Numbered from the stretch's first letter, positions 9,932-20,429 are shown. The stretch: DNA of 64,000 nucleotides from Xanthostigma xanthostigma (GCA_963575645.1 OY754464.1:81814948-81878947), one strand, 5' to 3'. Notes: generated by a model from the letters alone, not told the origin. Translations and numbers: made by a program.

Positions 9932-10769
9932 TTGTCTATCTACTCAATGTGCGGAGAGTGAAGGCAGCAAAGCGTATCGAAAATATATCTGCGTCTCTTT
10001 CTTCGATGTAATTCCCTGATTTCTCCGGTGATAGGATTGGTTGATGTACTAGCATTCAATCTGAATAAAGTATCTCTGTTTCAAAAACTTTGTCTTTTTC
10101 TATGACGTTAACATGGGCTTTTGGCCCAGGAGGGGGCACATTAGAAATTTCTTAAGCCGGGTTCCCGTTCTTGTTTTGCCCTCCTGGATACGCCAGTGCT
10201 TATGGCGTAAAAAAAGACAGAAGTATATTATGTTTGCACCCTAATGGTTCGATTGCAATTTTATTCCTATGCTCAGTATAGAATAAAAGTAATGCGTGGT
10301 CGATTCTGTATGCTTTAATATAGGCGGCACGAAAACGCTGTTCTGAATGAGGGTTAAGAGAGATGGAGACGTTGTTCCACAACCCAAGATAGCAGGCCCT
10401 CGAATTTCTATTTACATTTTGTAATACCGGGTGGTTTGTTTCGACCCAGCCGTGGACAGTCTTTTGTTTGTGAATTTTTTCAGGTAAATATCGACTCTGA
10501 CCGAATTCATTTCAGTTTTGTTGGGGACCTGACGTAACCGAAGTGTAACTAAATAAAATACTGAATAGTTTAACTTTGGATACCAGAAAAGCCAGCTTGT
10601 GAAGGCATTATTTAACGGATTAGCACACAGTAGACCGGCACCTGCACGTACGGTCACCCGTAACGGCCGACAGAGCAAATCAGGCCGGCCGGGGTATATT
10701 TTTGACCAGCAATTTATGTCTGGCCGTGCTGGATCGACAAATTTTTGTGTTTTGATATTGTTTTGATAC
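9932..10769. other. Mixed sequence, nothing recognised
   Basis: Moderately G+C-rich patches at 10090-10200 and 10410-10700, but no frame with convincing coding character, no splice-flanked exon and no repeat copy elsewhere in the window that I could match. Confidence 0.3.
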
Positions 10770-11060
10770 GCAAAAAATCATAAATTTACGTTGCGACATT
10801 CGAAAATATTGAAAGAAATTTTGTTGATATCTCTCTTTAATTTAGAAAATAAATTATGACATTCATCATATTGCACTCTCTTTTTTTTTCGTCGACTTAC
10901 GTTGCAAAATTGGTCTCCACGAAAAACGCTTTTATTTTGACGCGATAATATACAACCTATGTCCATCCTGAAGGTACATTCTAAATAATGGTGAAAGAAT
11001 TTTTTAAAGAGATGCGGTAGTTCCGGAGATTACCCAACTCACAAAATTTGCACTCTTTAT
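10770..11060 (-). mobile_element. Helitron-like fragment (family H2)
   Basis: Minus-strand similarity to 40741-40958: the CGTCGACTTACGTTGCAAAAT region, the TTTATTTTGACGCGATAAT-type region and the GGAGATTACC segment near a TATAAAGAG-type 5' end at about 11055. The 3' CTAG end is missing. Confidence 0.5.
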
Positions 11061-11075
11061 ATTTGTAATATTAAT

Positions 11076-11506
11076 AATAATAATAATGCGTTTAACATCC
11101 GTTTCTCGACTTTATATATAACAGACGCCATTCGCACCATTACTATTTTCCATCTATCAATACTTTCCGTTATTTTCTACATTTTTTCAACTTCAACTGA
11201 TTGATAGCAATGGGCGAATGAAGGAATTTTAAGACATGAGGATAAGGTTGGCAAGTTTTGAGCATAGGAGTTTGACAGGTAGTCGGCCATGGCCTTGAAT
11301 AAGGAACAATCTCGATATTCACCTGGAATTATTGAGGGAAACCGTAGAAAACCTCAACAAGATGGCCGGTATAAGAATTACCGTTTCTCGGCGAGAGGCA
11401 GCAGGAAAAAGTTCCAGCTACATCTGCCCTCGCCGGGATTCGAATCCGGCACCTCTCGAATGCGAGTCTAATGCTCTCACCTCTACGCCACCCAGCTCGC
11501 TGTCTC
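11076..11506 (-). mobile_element. tRNA-derived SINE, copy 2
   Basis: Minus-strand copy with an intact B box (GGATTCGAATCCCGGC) and an A-box-like GGTGGCGTAGAGGTGAGAGC head. It ends at the left in a TTATTA tail. A 14-bp target duplication flanks it: TTTGTAATATTAAT (11062-11075) and TTTGTAATCTTAAT (11507-11520), one mismatch. The duplication length indicates target-primed retrotransposition. Confidence 0.85.
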
Positions 11507-11542
11507 TTTGTAATCTTAATAGGTCGATATAAAATAATTTAT

Positions 11543-11708
11543 AGGCTCGTTCCAATTAGCAGCCAGCAAACGGTTCCGAAACCGTCACCCGCATGCCTAG
11601 TAGGTAAAACGTGTTCTAAAATCGCCACTAACAGCTTCGTTTTACCTAGTGCGCATGCGGGTCGCGGCTTCGGAGCCGTTTGCTGGCTGCTTGGAACGAA
11701 CTTTATAT
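11543..11708. repeat. Short palindromic MITE
   Basis: Two G+C-rich arms sharing CAGCCAGCAAACGG and CCCGCATGC in inverted orientation, around a centre near 11620. TTTATA occurs just outside both ends and may be the target duplication. About 160 bp. Confidence 0.6.
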
Positions 11709-12022
11709 GATTTGGTAGAAAATTGTTCACCCGGTATGTATACCTAACTTCAAAGCTCTTTCATTCATTTCCTTCTTCAAGAGCGCATCTTACTGTCATT
11801 TCTTTACTAGCTATGTTTTTCTAATCTATTTTCTTTTGTCGTTTGATTTGCATTACATTGCACGTTAAGAATACTTTGTAACTGTACTGCGAGTACACAA
11901 TATTATTATTATTATTTAAAACTTGCATAAACTCTGTGAGTGCATATTTTTATTAAAAGTAGTTCTTTCTTTTTACTGACAAATATTTACTATGCATTTT
12001 TGTATTATTTGTTGTTAATAAA
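11709..12022. other. A+T-rich spacer
   Basis: Nothing recognised apart from short ATT runs near 11910. Confidence 0.3.
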
Positions 12023-12281
12023 AATATAGTTTAAAAAAAACTAAAAAACACGCTTTATATCGAACTAAAAAGTAAAAAATATTTTTTTTAAAATAAGTTT
12101 AAAACAACGAATAAAAAATACAAGTAATATTGTGAAAAAAGCGTGGGGCGCTTTGTTCCACTTTTTTCACAATAATACTTGTATTTTTTGTTCATTATTG
12201 TTTTAAACTCATTTTAAAAACATATTTTTTACTTTTTAGTTCGATATAAAGCGTGTTGTTTAGTTTTTTTAAACTATATTT
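12023..12281. repeat. Palindromic element P, copy 1
   Basis: Arms of about 110 bp run inward from AATATAGTTTAAAAAAAACT on both sides to a centre near GTGGGGCGCTTTGTTCCAC. A second copy with the same arms and centre is at 39161-39374, so this is a transposed family, not a local foldback. Confidence 0.75.
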
Positions 12282-12349
12282 ATTTTCCACTTTTTAGTTC
12301 GATTTATTGTCAAAAATTTGCCGAAAAATAACATTTTTTTTTATTTCGG

Positions 12350-12435
12350 CGTGAACGGGATTAGAATCCACGACCGGTGAATCCGAGAGTTGACGTCAGC
12401 GAAGACCCGCGCCTTAGACCGCTCGGTCAACGATT
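12350..12435 (-). pseudogene. tRNA-Leu-like degenerate sequence or SINE head
   Basis: The minus strand reads TGACCGAGCGGTCTAAGGCG, matching the D-arm/A-box of eukaryotic tRNA-Leu, and about 50 nt later GGATTCTAATCC, a degraded B box. The long interval is compatible with a class II variable arm. The T-loop TTCTAAT and lack of a clear acceptor pairing argue against a working tRNA. Confidence 0.5.
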
Positions 12436-12519
12436 GCTCTTACAGTAGTGGCATAACATACTAACAGTAATAAACCACTTGCTGTAGTCTAAAGGAAGGT
12501 TACAAACGAACATACATAC

Positions 12520-12598
12520 ATACATACAAACTTACAAGTGAAGTTAATATAAATGATATTTATTTGAATATAAATGCAAAGCCGCGGGTAACGGCTAG
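12520..12598 (+). mobile_element. Helitron-like 3' end fragment
   Basis: Ends GCCGCGGGTAACGGCTAG followed by T, the Helitron 3' signature. A TACA run lies upstream at 12508-12530. Confidence 0.4.
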
Positions 12599-12635
12599 TA
12601 TCGTTATAAATAGGTTATTTAACACTTAGTTTTAA

Positions 12636-13075
12636 CTAGCGGCCCGGTTCGGCTTCGCTCGAATTTGTAGATTGCCACCGTTTTTTCGTCGACTTATGTT
12701 GCAAAATTGACATCCACGAAAAGCGCTTAACATATAGTAAGCTATCCTTAAAAGATAGACATATGCTATTGCGGACTTTTCTGTAGACCTATAAAAGAGG
12801 AACATTTCCACTGTACATTGTTTTGTTATATTTCAAAGGGATTAGGCAGCGTTTTTGATGAAAGCTCCCAGTCGACTTGGTTTTTTCTGACATCTTCAAC
12901 AATCGTCATATTTCAGCTAATTTACACAAAACATTAATGAATTACACACATAAACCTTTCTCTTGAATCACTCCATCCATTGGTGAAAAACGCATGAAAA
13001 TCCGTTCGGCAGTTTTTGAGTTTATCGCGTTCAGACAGACACAGGGCGGGGGTCGTTTTATGATTATGTAGTATC
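12636..13075 (-). mobile_element. Helitron-like element, 3' part
   Basis: CTAG at 12636-12639 is the minus-strand 3' terminus. The adjoining GGGCCGCTAG-type stem and the CGTCGACTTATGTTGCAAAATTG region match 40741-40958. The rest, including a segment similar to the elements at 37795-38062, is less certain. Confidence 0.5.
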
Positions 13076-13162
13076 GTATTATTATTCGACTGGTTTTTTT
13101 ATTTCTCATAAATGTAATCGTTTAGTAGATTAAAATAGCACTCGACATTTTAAATATACGAG

Positions 13163-13380
13163 TAGAGTACGCGCCACGGATCTAAAAGGTTCAGAAGTTA
13201 GTCACAAACAGCGTTGCAAAGGCACATTTTAGAGCCGTTGAGGCTCCCACCATCTCCAGCAACCTGCACGGAACGTGCGCTCGTCGGTGATTAGCCGTGA
13301 TCGCTCGTTGCCTTTGTCACTTGTCGCTTTAAAGCCTTCATTCGCATCTAACTTCCGAGCCTTTTAGATTCGTGGCACTT
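13163..13380. repeat. MITE with inverted ends
   Basis: The left end GCGCCACGGATCTAAAAGG and right end CCTTTTAGATTCGTGGCAC are inverted relatives, about 40 bp each side. About 218 bp; one copy here; duplication not resolved. Confidence 0.55.
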
Positions 13381-13721
13381 ACTATACCTATATGTTTAGT
13401 TTCGTATTTTTTAAAAAATTCCTTGGCCGTAATATTATGTAACAACATTTACTTATCACAATTTATATCTAAGTATAGATTGAAAAATATAATGGTATTA
13501 GTGCAAACACTTCTTCCTCTCCGAGTCCGTCTAAGGTTGTTCCAGATTATATCTAGTATAAAGGTCAACCCAAAGTTCAAAACTAGCATTCCTTTGGAAT
13601 GAGGCAGAATAGGTATTAGGTACATATTAAGGTGGATGCAGAAAACATGTATCGTATGTCATACAATTTTTTTTATTATTTCCGTCTAAAACAAGTTTCG
13701 AATTACTACATTTTATAATGA
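13381..13721. other. Spacer before LTR element
   Basis: Nothing recognised. GCAA at 13722-13725 is the left target duplication of the LTR element. Confidence 0.3.
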
Positions 13722-13725
13722 GCAA

Positions 13726-14266
13726 TGTAACAACTTAGTTGTTACTTGGTTAATTTAATAAAAATTAAATTATTTCTTTATTCGCCGCCTCTGTCCTACA
13801 TTATAATTATTCTTTATTTATTACCAAATCATCATTATATAACTTGTCATTGTGTCGACTTTATCTCTACCAAATTCACTTGAAAAATGTTTAAAATATT
13901 GAATTCTAAATTATTAAATAGTCAGTCAAATTTGATACATTATTCGCTAAACTAGCAATCCTAATTGTGGCGAGATTATTAATCCGACATTTACCACAGT
14001 TATATTGGATCCTGCTACGCAAGTGAGCGCTAATTATTTCTCGAACTAAATCTAATACCACCAGCTAAAGCCGACACAAGACAATAATTTCTGTGCTACC
14101 AGTTGCTTTATTATTTATTATTTTTTTACAATTAAAGTTTGAACTTATATTGAGTTGTGCTTCATTTTTTTTAATATCATCGATGTTTAACAATTGATCG
14201 TCTTACCCTAACAATCTTCCACAACCTTCCACCGTCGATATCTAATCTGTGCGAAGCTTCGTCACA
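13726..14266 (+). repeat. 5' LTR
   Basis: Starts TGTAACAACTT and ends TTCGTCACA. By eye it is identical to the 3' LTR over 541 bp. A TATATAA at about 13835 is a possible core promoter element for the genomic transcript. Confidence 0.95.
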
Positions 14267-14270
14267 GAAT

Positions 14271-14284
14271 TGGTAAGCAGAGCG
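14271..14284 (+). promoter_or_regulatory. Primer-binding site (putative)
   Basis: TGGTAAGCAGAGCG begins four bases past the LTR. TGG pairs with a tRNA CCA end. The rest resembles the initiator-Met complement except for one extra A; the actual primer tRNA is uncertain. Confidence 0.55.
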
Positions 14285-14323
14285 TAGTTATTGATCAAGT
14301 TCTACATCGAATACATCACAAAT

Positions 14324-15367
14324 ATGAAGCAAACACGAAGTCAGAATAAGAAGAAGGAAGAAACGCAACCAATTTCACCACCATTTTTGGATGCGAGCGA
14401 TCAAGTTGATCAAGCCAATAACGTTCCTACAGCTTCAACGACAATGACAACTACAGCCGATCAACTATTTAATCTTCTGTCTTATACAACCAGTCAAACT
14501 TCGCAACTACCGACTCAACAAGACCTCGATCCTGCAAATATTGGAGCTACTGCCTTATCATTTTCGTCACCTCAGACAACAGTGGCAATTACGTATACGA
14601 CGTCTGTATGTGGTACATCCGTATCTTCAGTCCGACCGGAACCGACTCATAATTCAGACCAACCATCCCCGTTAGCTAAAGCGGCGGCAACGCAAATGCG
14701 CATGACAGCGACGCTTATGGATCAGGTTGAGATGTTAAACAGAAATACTAACCGTCTTGTGTTAGCGCAAAATGATTGTGATTTTAAAATCGACGCCAAA
14801 GAAATCACATCTTCGATATCACACTGTTCAGGCGACAATTCACGAAAATTAATTGATTTTGTACAGGAAGTTCAATCTGTTATTGATTTACAGTTGGCTT
14901 CCGAGAACACACTGTTAAAATCTTTATTAAATAAAGTCCACGCCGAATTAAGAATATGGTGGGCACATGCTGTTCGACGTTTCGACGACTGGAGTTCACT
15001 AAAACCGGCACTGTTACGTGAATTTATTTCACCAGTGTCGCACAATCAACTAGTGAATGATCTAGTTCGCCGAACACAACGACCCGAAGAATCGTTTAGA
15101 AGCTTTATCAGCGATATTCTGTCCAAATTTAAAGCTCTCGATATGAATTGCTCCAAACAGGAATTAATTCTTCAAATCTGGACGAATTTAAACTACGATA
15201 CTCTCATTGGTTTGAAAGATATGCCAATGCCGCAAACGATAGACGAACTTCATGTTGTTGCTCGACGCTTAGAAGACTACCATCATCGTCTCGAATCAGC
15301 GAAAGCTCGTGAAGAATCTTCTAAATCGGCTTCTGCACCTGTGAAAAGAAATTTTCCAAAAAACTAA
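14324..15367 (+). CDS. gag: Gag polyprotein
   Basis: 347 codons from the ATG at 14324 (MKQTRSQNKKKEE), the first ATG after the primer-binding site. The N-terminal third is Ser/Thr/Gln-rich and low in structure. The region from about residue 150 to 315 has the pattern of the retrotransposon Gag capsid-like domain (LIDFVQEVQSVIDL, W-WA, LREFISPVS, RPEESFRSFISDIL). The C-terminus is basic. No CCHC or CHCC zinc knuckle occurs, either here or in the start of the pol frame. The frame ends in TAA directly after a slippery heptamer. Role: assembles the virus-like particle in the cytoplasm. The zero-frame product is Gag alone. Confidence 0.9.
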   Translation: MKQTRSQNKKKEETQPISPPFLDASDQVDQANNVPTASTTMTTTADQLFNLLSYTTSQTSQLPTQQDLDPANIGATALSFSSPQTTVAITYTTSVCGTSVSSVRPEPTHNSDQPSPLAKAAATQMRMTATLMDQVEMLNRNTNRLVLAQNDCDFKIDAKEITSSISHCSGDNSRKLIDFVQEVQSVIDLQLASENTLLKSLLNKVHAELRIWWAHAVRRFDDWSSLKPALLREFISPVSHNQLVNDLVRRTQRPEESFRSFISDILSKFKALDMNCSKQELILQIWTNLNYDTLIGLKDMPMPQTIDELHVVARRLEDYHHRLESAKAREESSKSASAPVKRNFPKN

Positions 15368-18300
15368 ATCACTCCAGAAGGAATCGCATACTTTGTTCCA
15401 TTCATAAACCATTCCTTCTGAAGAAAAATAGTTCCAATAAACCATACTTACCTTTCATTAAACTCTCCATTGACAATAAATCCTTTCAATGCATCGTTGA
15501 TACTGGTGCTTCAGCCAATTTTCTCCATCCAAAAATCGTCGACCAATTAAAAACCTGCAAGAAAATAAAAATTACCAAATTTAAATCTCAAGTCAAGATA
15601 GCTGATGGACGTCTTGTACCAATTCGGAAGTCAGCGAGTTGCATAATCAAGATCGAAAACTTCACTTGGAGACTTACCTTCCTGATTGTTCCAGACCTAT
15701 CATTTCCGATGATTCTTGGAAACCATAGCCTCCGACACATGCGAGCTATTCTCGATTTCAATGCGAATTCTTTAGAATTTGCCATCGATGGAACAAAAGT
15801 TTCTTTGGGATACATGCCGATTGATGACAAAGCTATCTCGCTTCTTCTTGAACAGCCGTACAATCTTTCTGACGCTCAAGAAAATGGTATTAAACGACTA
15901 ATAAGCGATTATAACGACGTTTTGACCGATGATATTGGTCACACTGATCGTTACACCTTAAATATTCGCTTAAAGGATAAGAAGCCGGTTCGAAAAACAC
16001 CGTACACCTTAACACCACCAAAAGCTTTAGTGATGCAAGAGCATGTCAACAAATTAATCGACAAAGGCATCGTTGAAAAATGTATAAGTCCATACGCATC
16101 TCCAGCATTTTTAATAACAAAAAGAGACGGTTCTCCAAGACTGTGTGTCGACTACAGGCAGCTAAACAAAAACATTGTGTTCGATGCCTTTCCGTCACCT
16201 AAATTAGAAGATGTGTTTATGACACTGCATGGATCTTCGGTGTTTTCATCTATCGATCTCACTAGCGCTTTTTACCAAATACCATTGACTGAGAAATCGA
16301 AAAATATAACTGCATTTGTGACTCCACAAGGCCAATACCGTTTTACACACGTACCGTTTGGATTAGCAGTGTCTCCGAGTGCACTGAATCGCATCATCAC
16401 CGACATTTTTGGAGATTTACGCTTCAAGTTTGTCCTGCCATATTTTGATGATCTTCTGGTGTACAGCGCGAACATCAATGACCATCTTGAACATCTCAGA
16501 ATTGTTCTTGATCGATTACGTCAAGAAGGTCTTACCGCTAATCCAATTAAATCCGTCTTCTGCATGGCTCGTCTTCGTTTCCTGGGGAATATTATCAGCG
16601 GCGATGGTATCCAGGTAGATCCTGAAAAGGTCCAGGTTATCCAGAAACTCGAACCGCCAAAGAATATGAAACAGCTTCGTTCCTTCCTCGGCATGACGTC
16701 ATTCTTCGCCAAGTTCATTCCTGAATATGCCCGTATTGCAGCTCCATTGAATCGTCTGAAACAAAAGAATGTAAAATTTGACATACAAGATGAACAACTG
16801 TCAGCATTTAATATTTTAAAAGAAAAACTTACCACAGCTCCGGTTTTAAAATATCCCGACTTCAACCGACAGTTCATATTGCGAACTGACGCATCTGACG
16901 TGGCTGTTGGAGCTGTATTATTGCAAGATTCTGCTGACGGACTTCACCCGATTCAATACGCTAGCCGCAAATTACTTCCAGCGGAGCAGCGGTATACTAC
17001 TTACGAAAAGGAGGCTCTCGGTATGATTTTTGGCTTGAGAAAGTTCGAAGACTATCTACTTGGGCGAAAATTTACACTTCAAGTCGACAATGGCGCGCTC
17101 TCCTGGCTTGCCAGCCATAAACGACAACTCGGTCGAGTCGGCCGTTGGGTACTTGAAGTTTCTAAATTCGAGTTCGACATTATCCACATTGGTGGAAAAG
17201 TGAACACCGTCGCGGACGCCTTATCTCGCCTATATGACCAGCATGATGACGACCTACAGCAAGAGACGATTCCAGTTGCCTTAAATGTATTGACGAATAT
17301 ACCACAATCTTTTATCAGCATCAAAAATTATCAAATAACCGATCCGTTCTGTGAAGGCATCCGCCAGCGACTTCAAGCAGGAGAGGATGTGAAAGACTTC
17401 AAGATGAGATCCGGCGTATTGATGAAACGTGTTGGTAAAAATAAATTGTGGAGAATTTATGTTCCTGTGTCAATACGCAACATGATTATTTACTACTACC
17501 ATGACACTAGTATGAGTTCGCATCCTGGTATGACCAAATCTTATAGGGACATTGCCCGTAGATTTTGGTGGAGCGGCTTATACCAAGACGTACGAACATA
17601 TGTCAGATCGTGCGAGCTGTGCCAACGCTGCAAGGCCTCCAACGAACATTCAGGTGCGCCTATGCATGCAGAACTTCCGACGGCTGTGTGGCAAAGGGTC
17701 TATATAGACTATATTGGCCCAATGAACATCACTACTAGAAGAAACTGCTACGCACTTGTATTAGTTGACGCCTTTTCCAAGTGGGTTGAGATAATGCCTA
17801 CTGTTCGCTCAACAACTGACTCTACACTGAGACGGCTTGAAGATTTGTGGTGCCGTTATGGACCTCCTCAGATGTTGGTAAGTGACAATGCCAAATGTTT
17901 CACTAGTCAATCCTTCCGAGAGCATTGCCTACGCTTCGGTATAAAAAGAATTACCACTACGCCTTACCATCCGGCCGCCAACGCATCTGAGCGTGTGAAC
18001 AGGAACATCGTCGCCGGCATGACAATTCTCTTGAAGCAGTGCTCAGATCGACACAAGCATTGGGATGAACAGCTGAAGTGGCTATGCTATTCTTTTAACA
18101 ACACCGTGCACGAGGCCACCGGAACATCGCCAGCATCACTGTTTTTAGGTCGCCAGCTAAATCGACCATTAGACAATCTCTGGGATGTAGCCAAGCTGGT
18201 ATCTCCAGACCGCGTTCCAGACGAACAAGAAGTCGCCCGTGTTCTTGACGCCAGCATGCTTCGACGAAAGAGATATTATGATCGTCATCGGCCGGCTGCA

Positions 18301-18513
18301 CACCAATTTCAACCTGGTGAGCTTGTTCTACAGCGTGTGTTCGTTTCTCCAACTCCTGGAGATCGCAGCAAGAAATTCGTTCCCAAGTGGTCGACCCCCA
18401 GGAGAATACTTAGATTTACCACACCTGTATCAGTCGAACTCCATGACGATCTCACCAACAGGACTTATCGTACACATGTTCAGCACCTGCGGAAATTCCA
18501 CACCAGACGTTGA
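15325..18513 (+). CDS. pol: Pol: protease, reverse transcriptase, RNase H, integrase
   Basis: This frame is open from 15325 and overlaps gag by 43 bp; about 1050 codons are read after slippage near 15364. Protease: VDTGASANF (15499 on) and the ILGNHSL motif (15712 on). RT: SIDLTSAFYQIPL, FGLAVSPSALNR, catalytic YFDD (16441 on; Tyr-Phe-Asp-Asp rather than the commoner YIDD/YVDD). RNase H: RTDASD, YEKEALG, QVDNGALSWL, VADALSRL. Integrase: H-x6-H and CELC zinc domain, then IDYIGP, SDNAKCF and ANASERVNR as D, D, E with 34 residues between the second D and E. The C-terminal GPY/F-like segment is WSTPRRILRF; there is no chromodomain. No stop or frameshift. Copies RNA into cDNA and integrates it. 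Confidence 0.95.
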   Translation: MGFCTCEKKFSKKLNHSRRNRILCSIHKPFLLKKNSSNKPYLPFIKLSIDNKSFQCIVDTGASANFLHPKIVDQLKTCKKIKITKFKSQVKIADGRLVPIRKSASCIIKIENFTWRLTFLIVPDLSFPMILGNHSLRHMRAILDFNANSLEFAIDGTKVSLGYMPIDDKAISLLLEQPYNLSDAQENGIKRLISDYNDVLTDDIGHTDRYTLNIRLKDKKPVRKTPYTLTPPKALVMQEHVNKLIDKGIVEKCISPYASPAFLITKRDGSPRLCVDYRQLNKNIVFDAFPSPKLEDVFMTLHGSSVFSSIDLTSAFYQIPLTEKSKNITAFVTPQGQYRFTHVPFGLAVSPSALNRIITDIFGDLRFKFVLPYFDDLLVYSANINDHLEHLRIVLDRLRQEGLTANPIKSVFCMARLRFLGNIISGDGIQVDPEKVQVIQKLEPPKNMKQLRSFLGMTSFFAKFIPEYARIAAPLNRLKQKNVKFDIQDEQLSAFNILKEKLTTAPVLKYPDFNRQFILRTDASDVAVGAVLLQDSADGLHPIQYASRKLLPAEQRYTTYEKEALGMIFGLRKFEDYLLGRKFTLQVDNGALSWLASHKRQLGRVGRWVLEVSKFEFDIIHIGGKVNTVADALSRLYDQHDDDLQQETIPVALNVLTNIPQSFISIKNYQITDPFCEGIRQRLQAGEDVKDFKMRSGVLMKRVGKNKLWRIYVPVSIRNMIIYYYHDTSMSSHPGMTKSYRDIARRFWWSGLYQDVRTYVRSCELCQRCKASNEHSGAPMHAELPTAVWQRVYIDYIGPMNITTRRNCYALVLVDAFSKWVEIMPTVRSTTDSTLRRLEDLWCRYGPPQMLVSDNAKCFTSQSFREHCLRFGIKRITTTPYHPAANASERVNRNIVAGMTILLKQCSDRHKHWDEQLKWLCYSFNNTVHEATGTSPASLFLGRQLNRPLDNLWDVAKLVSPDRVPDEQEVARVLDASMLRRKRYYDRHRPAAHQFQPGELVLQRVFVSPTPGDRSKKFVPKWSTPRRILRFTTPVSVELHDDLTNRTYRTHVQHLRKFHTRR
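15358..15420 (+). promoter_or_regulatory. -1 ribosomal frameshift signal
   Basis: A AAA AAC (15358-15364) is a canonical X XXY YYZ heptamer in the gag frame and is followed at once by the gag TAA. After a 10-nt spacer, a perfect 10-bp stem forms between 15375-15384 (CAGAAGGAAT) and 15411-15420 (ATTCCTTCTG) with a 26-nt loop. The pol frame is -1 to gag and is open from 15325, so slippage here yields Gag-Pol. Three features agree: heptamer phase, frame relation and stem. Confidence 0.85.
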
Positions 18514-18650
18514 CGACGCTCATCTACCTACATTGATATTTATTTTTATATCTATTCTTAACTTATTATTTACAATTATTTTTTTATTTCAGTAGTTGTG
18601 CAAATTCACGATTATTGTTTGTTTGTTTTTTTTTTTTGGTCCTTTTTAAG

Positions 18651-18663
18651 TAGCAGGGGTGGC
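18651..18663 (+). promoter_or_regulatory. Polypurine tract (putative)
   Basis: AGCAGGGGTGGC lies immediately before the 3' LTR, the expected place for plus-strand priming. It is short and interrupted by T and C. Confidence 0.5.
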
Positions 18664-19204
18664 TGTAACAACTTAGTTGTTACTTGGTTAATTTAATAAA
18701 AATTAAATTATTTCTTTATTCGCCGCCTCTGTCCTACATTATAATTATTCTTTATTTATTACCAAATCATCATTATATAACTTGTCATTGTGTCGACTTT
18801 ATCTCTACCAAATTCACTTGAAAAATGTTTAAAATATTGAATTCTAAATTATTAAATAGTCAGTCAAATTTGATACATTATTCGCTAAACTAGCAATCCT
18901 AATTGTGGCGAGATTATTAATCCGACATTTACCACAGTTATATTGGATCCTGCTACGCAAGTGAGCGCTAATTATTTCTCGAACTAAATCTAATACCACC
19001 AGCTAAAGCCGACACAAGACAATAATTTCTGTGCTACCAGTTGCTTTATTATTTATTATTTTTTTACAATTAAAGTTTGAACTTATATTGAGTTGTGCTT
19101 CATTTTTTTTAATATCATCGATGTTTAACAATTGATCGTCTTACCCTAACAATCTTCCACAACCTTCCACCGTCGATATCTAATCTGTGCGAAGCTTCGT
19201 CACA
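18664..19204 (+). repeat. 3' LTR
   Basis: 541 bp, by eye identical to the 5' LTR, same TGT...ACA ends, followed by the GCAA duplication (19205-19208). Confidence 0.95.
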
Positions 19205-19208
19205 GCAA

Positions 19209-20429
19209 CACAACAGAAATTTGATATTTAACGCTATGTCTATTGTCTTCCGGTGGCAAAACACAAAACTGCTAGACGCCTGTGGTTTTTTGTTAGCTTT
19301 TGTTCAACCTTGACTTCTTTTTTCTATTCCCAAATTTTTTTTAGTGACGTGCGTGTGAGAAAATTTATTTGAAAGAATAGTTTTCGCAATAGGGTGTATG
19401 CACAATTTTTGAAAATATTTAAAAACAATTATTTTCATATTAAAAGTTATTAAACACATGAAATCATTCATTAAAACATTCTTATTGAATTAAAAAATAA
19501 ATATTCTTTTTGGGCAAGCTATTTTGATTATTTAAACGCAACATTTTTTTGCGGGAGATATGTGACGTCATATAACATGACACATAATATGTTCACGTGT
19601 TTTTTGACGTCACACTACGGTCGAATCAATAGCATTGCGTTTCGATATTTTATATTTCGCGCGTATTTATTACATTTTTGTTTAATTCATATTTATTATT
19701 TAGCAAAAATTTAAAAAGAAAAAACTATTTAGAGTTTAATCAATTGCAATAAAGAGTACAAAAAATAACATTTAAATTAAATATAAGTTACATGCATACC
19801 CAATTTCATAAACCTTAAAAAATAATTGTTATTGTTTTAAACGGTCTGACAAACCTTGATGTGTGATTCTAAAACAACAGATGGCGTTGTTTGTTAAGCG
19901 GTCGGAAGTTGCGTATTGCTCCGCCTTAATGTAACATAATTATAATGACGCAAAACGCGTCACATTGCGTTTGGACTATAACTTGTTTTTCTAAGAACTT
20001 TTTGCATCATCTTTTTCCATGATACGACAGAAATGTTTTGTTGTCTGAACCTTAATTACAGTCGTTTAGTGCAGACTGTTTACAGAATTTATTTCGACAT
20101 ATATTTTTTCTCTTTTTTTTGTATGTTATTTTTTGATCTAGAAAAAATGGCCTATATAATTTTTTGTTGAAGTAATTTCAACGCATCCCATTAAAAAACT
20201 CTGAAGATATATCAATTTTTTTGTATATGAAACTTTATTACAAAACACATTATTCGAAATTCATAAATTTAGTGCGTCTATCAAATATTTTTTTATTTTG
20301 TGATAGAATTTAATTAATACTTGCCTTTTTTATTTTCTCACTTTGAAAAAATTACGCTGAAATAAATGAGCGTAAGCAACGTCAGTAACTCTATAAGTTT
20401 GAAAACTACGGCCATTCTAGGGTTTTATA
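19209..20429. other. A+T-rich spacer
   Basis: No supported gene. TGACGTCA-like motifs near 19563 and 19607 are isolated. Nothing else recognised. Confidence 0.3.

Larger units (their letters stand above)
13726..19204 (+). mobile_element. Complete Ty3/Gypsy-type LTR retrotransposon
   Basis: 5479 bp: 541-bp LTR, primer-binding site, gag, pol, polypurine tract, 541-bp LTR, flanked by the 4-bp duplication GCAA (13722-13725, 19205-19208). Domain order protease, RT, RNase H, integrase assigns it to Ty3/Gypsy (Metaviridae). There is no third frame of envelope size after pol (only 150 bp to the LTR). Identical-looking LTRs and uninterrupted gag and pol frames indicate a very recent insertion, possibly able to move. 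Its codon use and evenness of sequence contrast with the decayed repeats around it. Confidence 0.95.

Noticed and set aside
11289..11532. Several overlapping frames with shared peptides in the SINE copies
   Set aside because: The same peptides recur in each SINE copy; they are SINE shadows.
18239..18595. Possible envelope frame after pol
   Set aside because: Overlaps the integrase frame in another phase and has no convincing envelope features; only 150 bp separates pol from the LTR.
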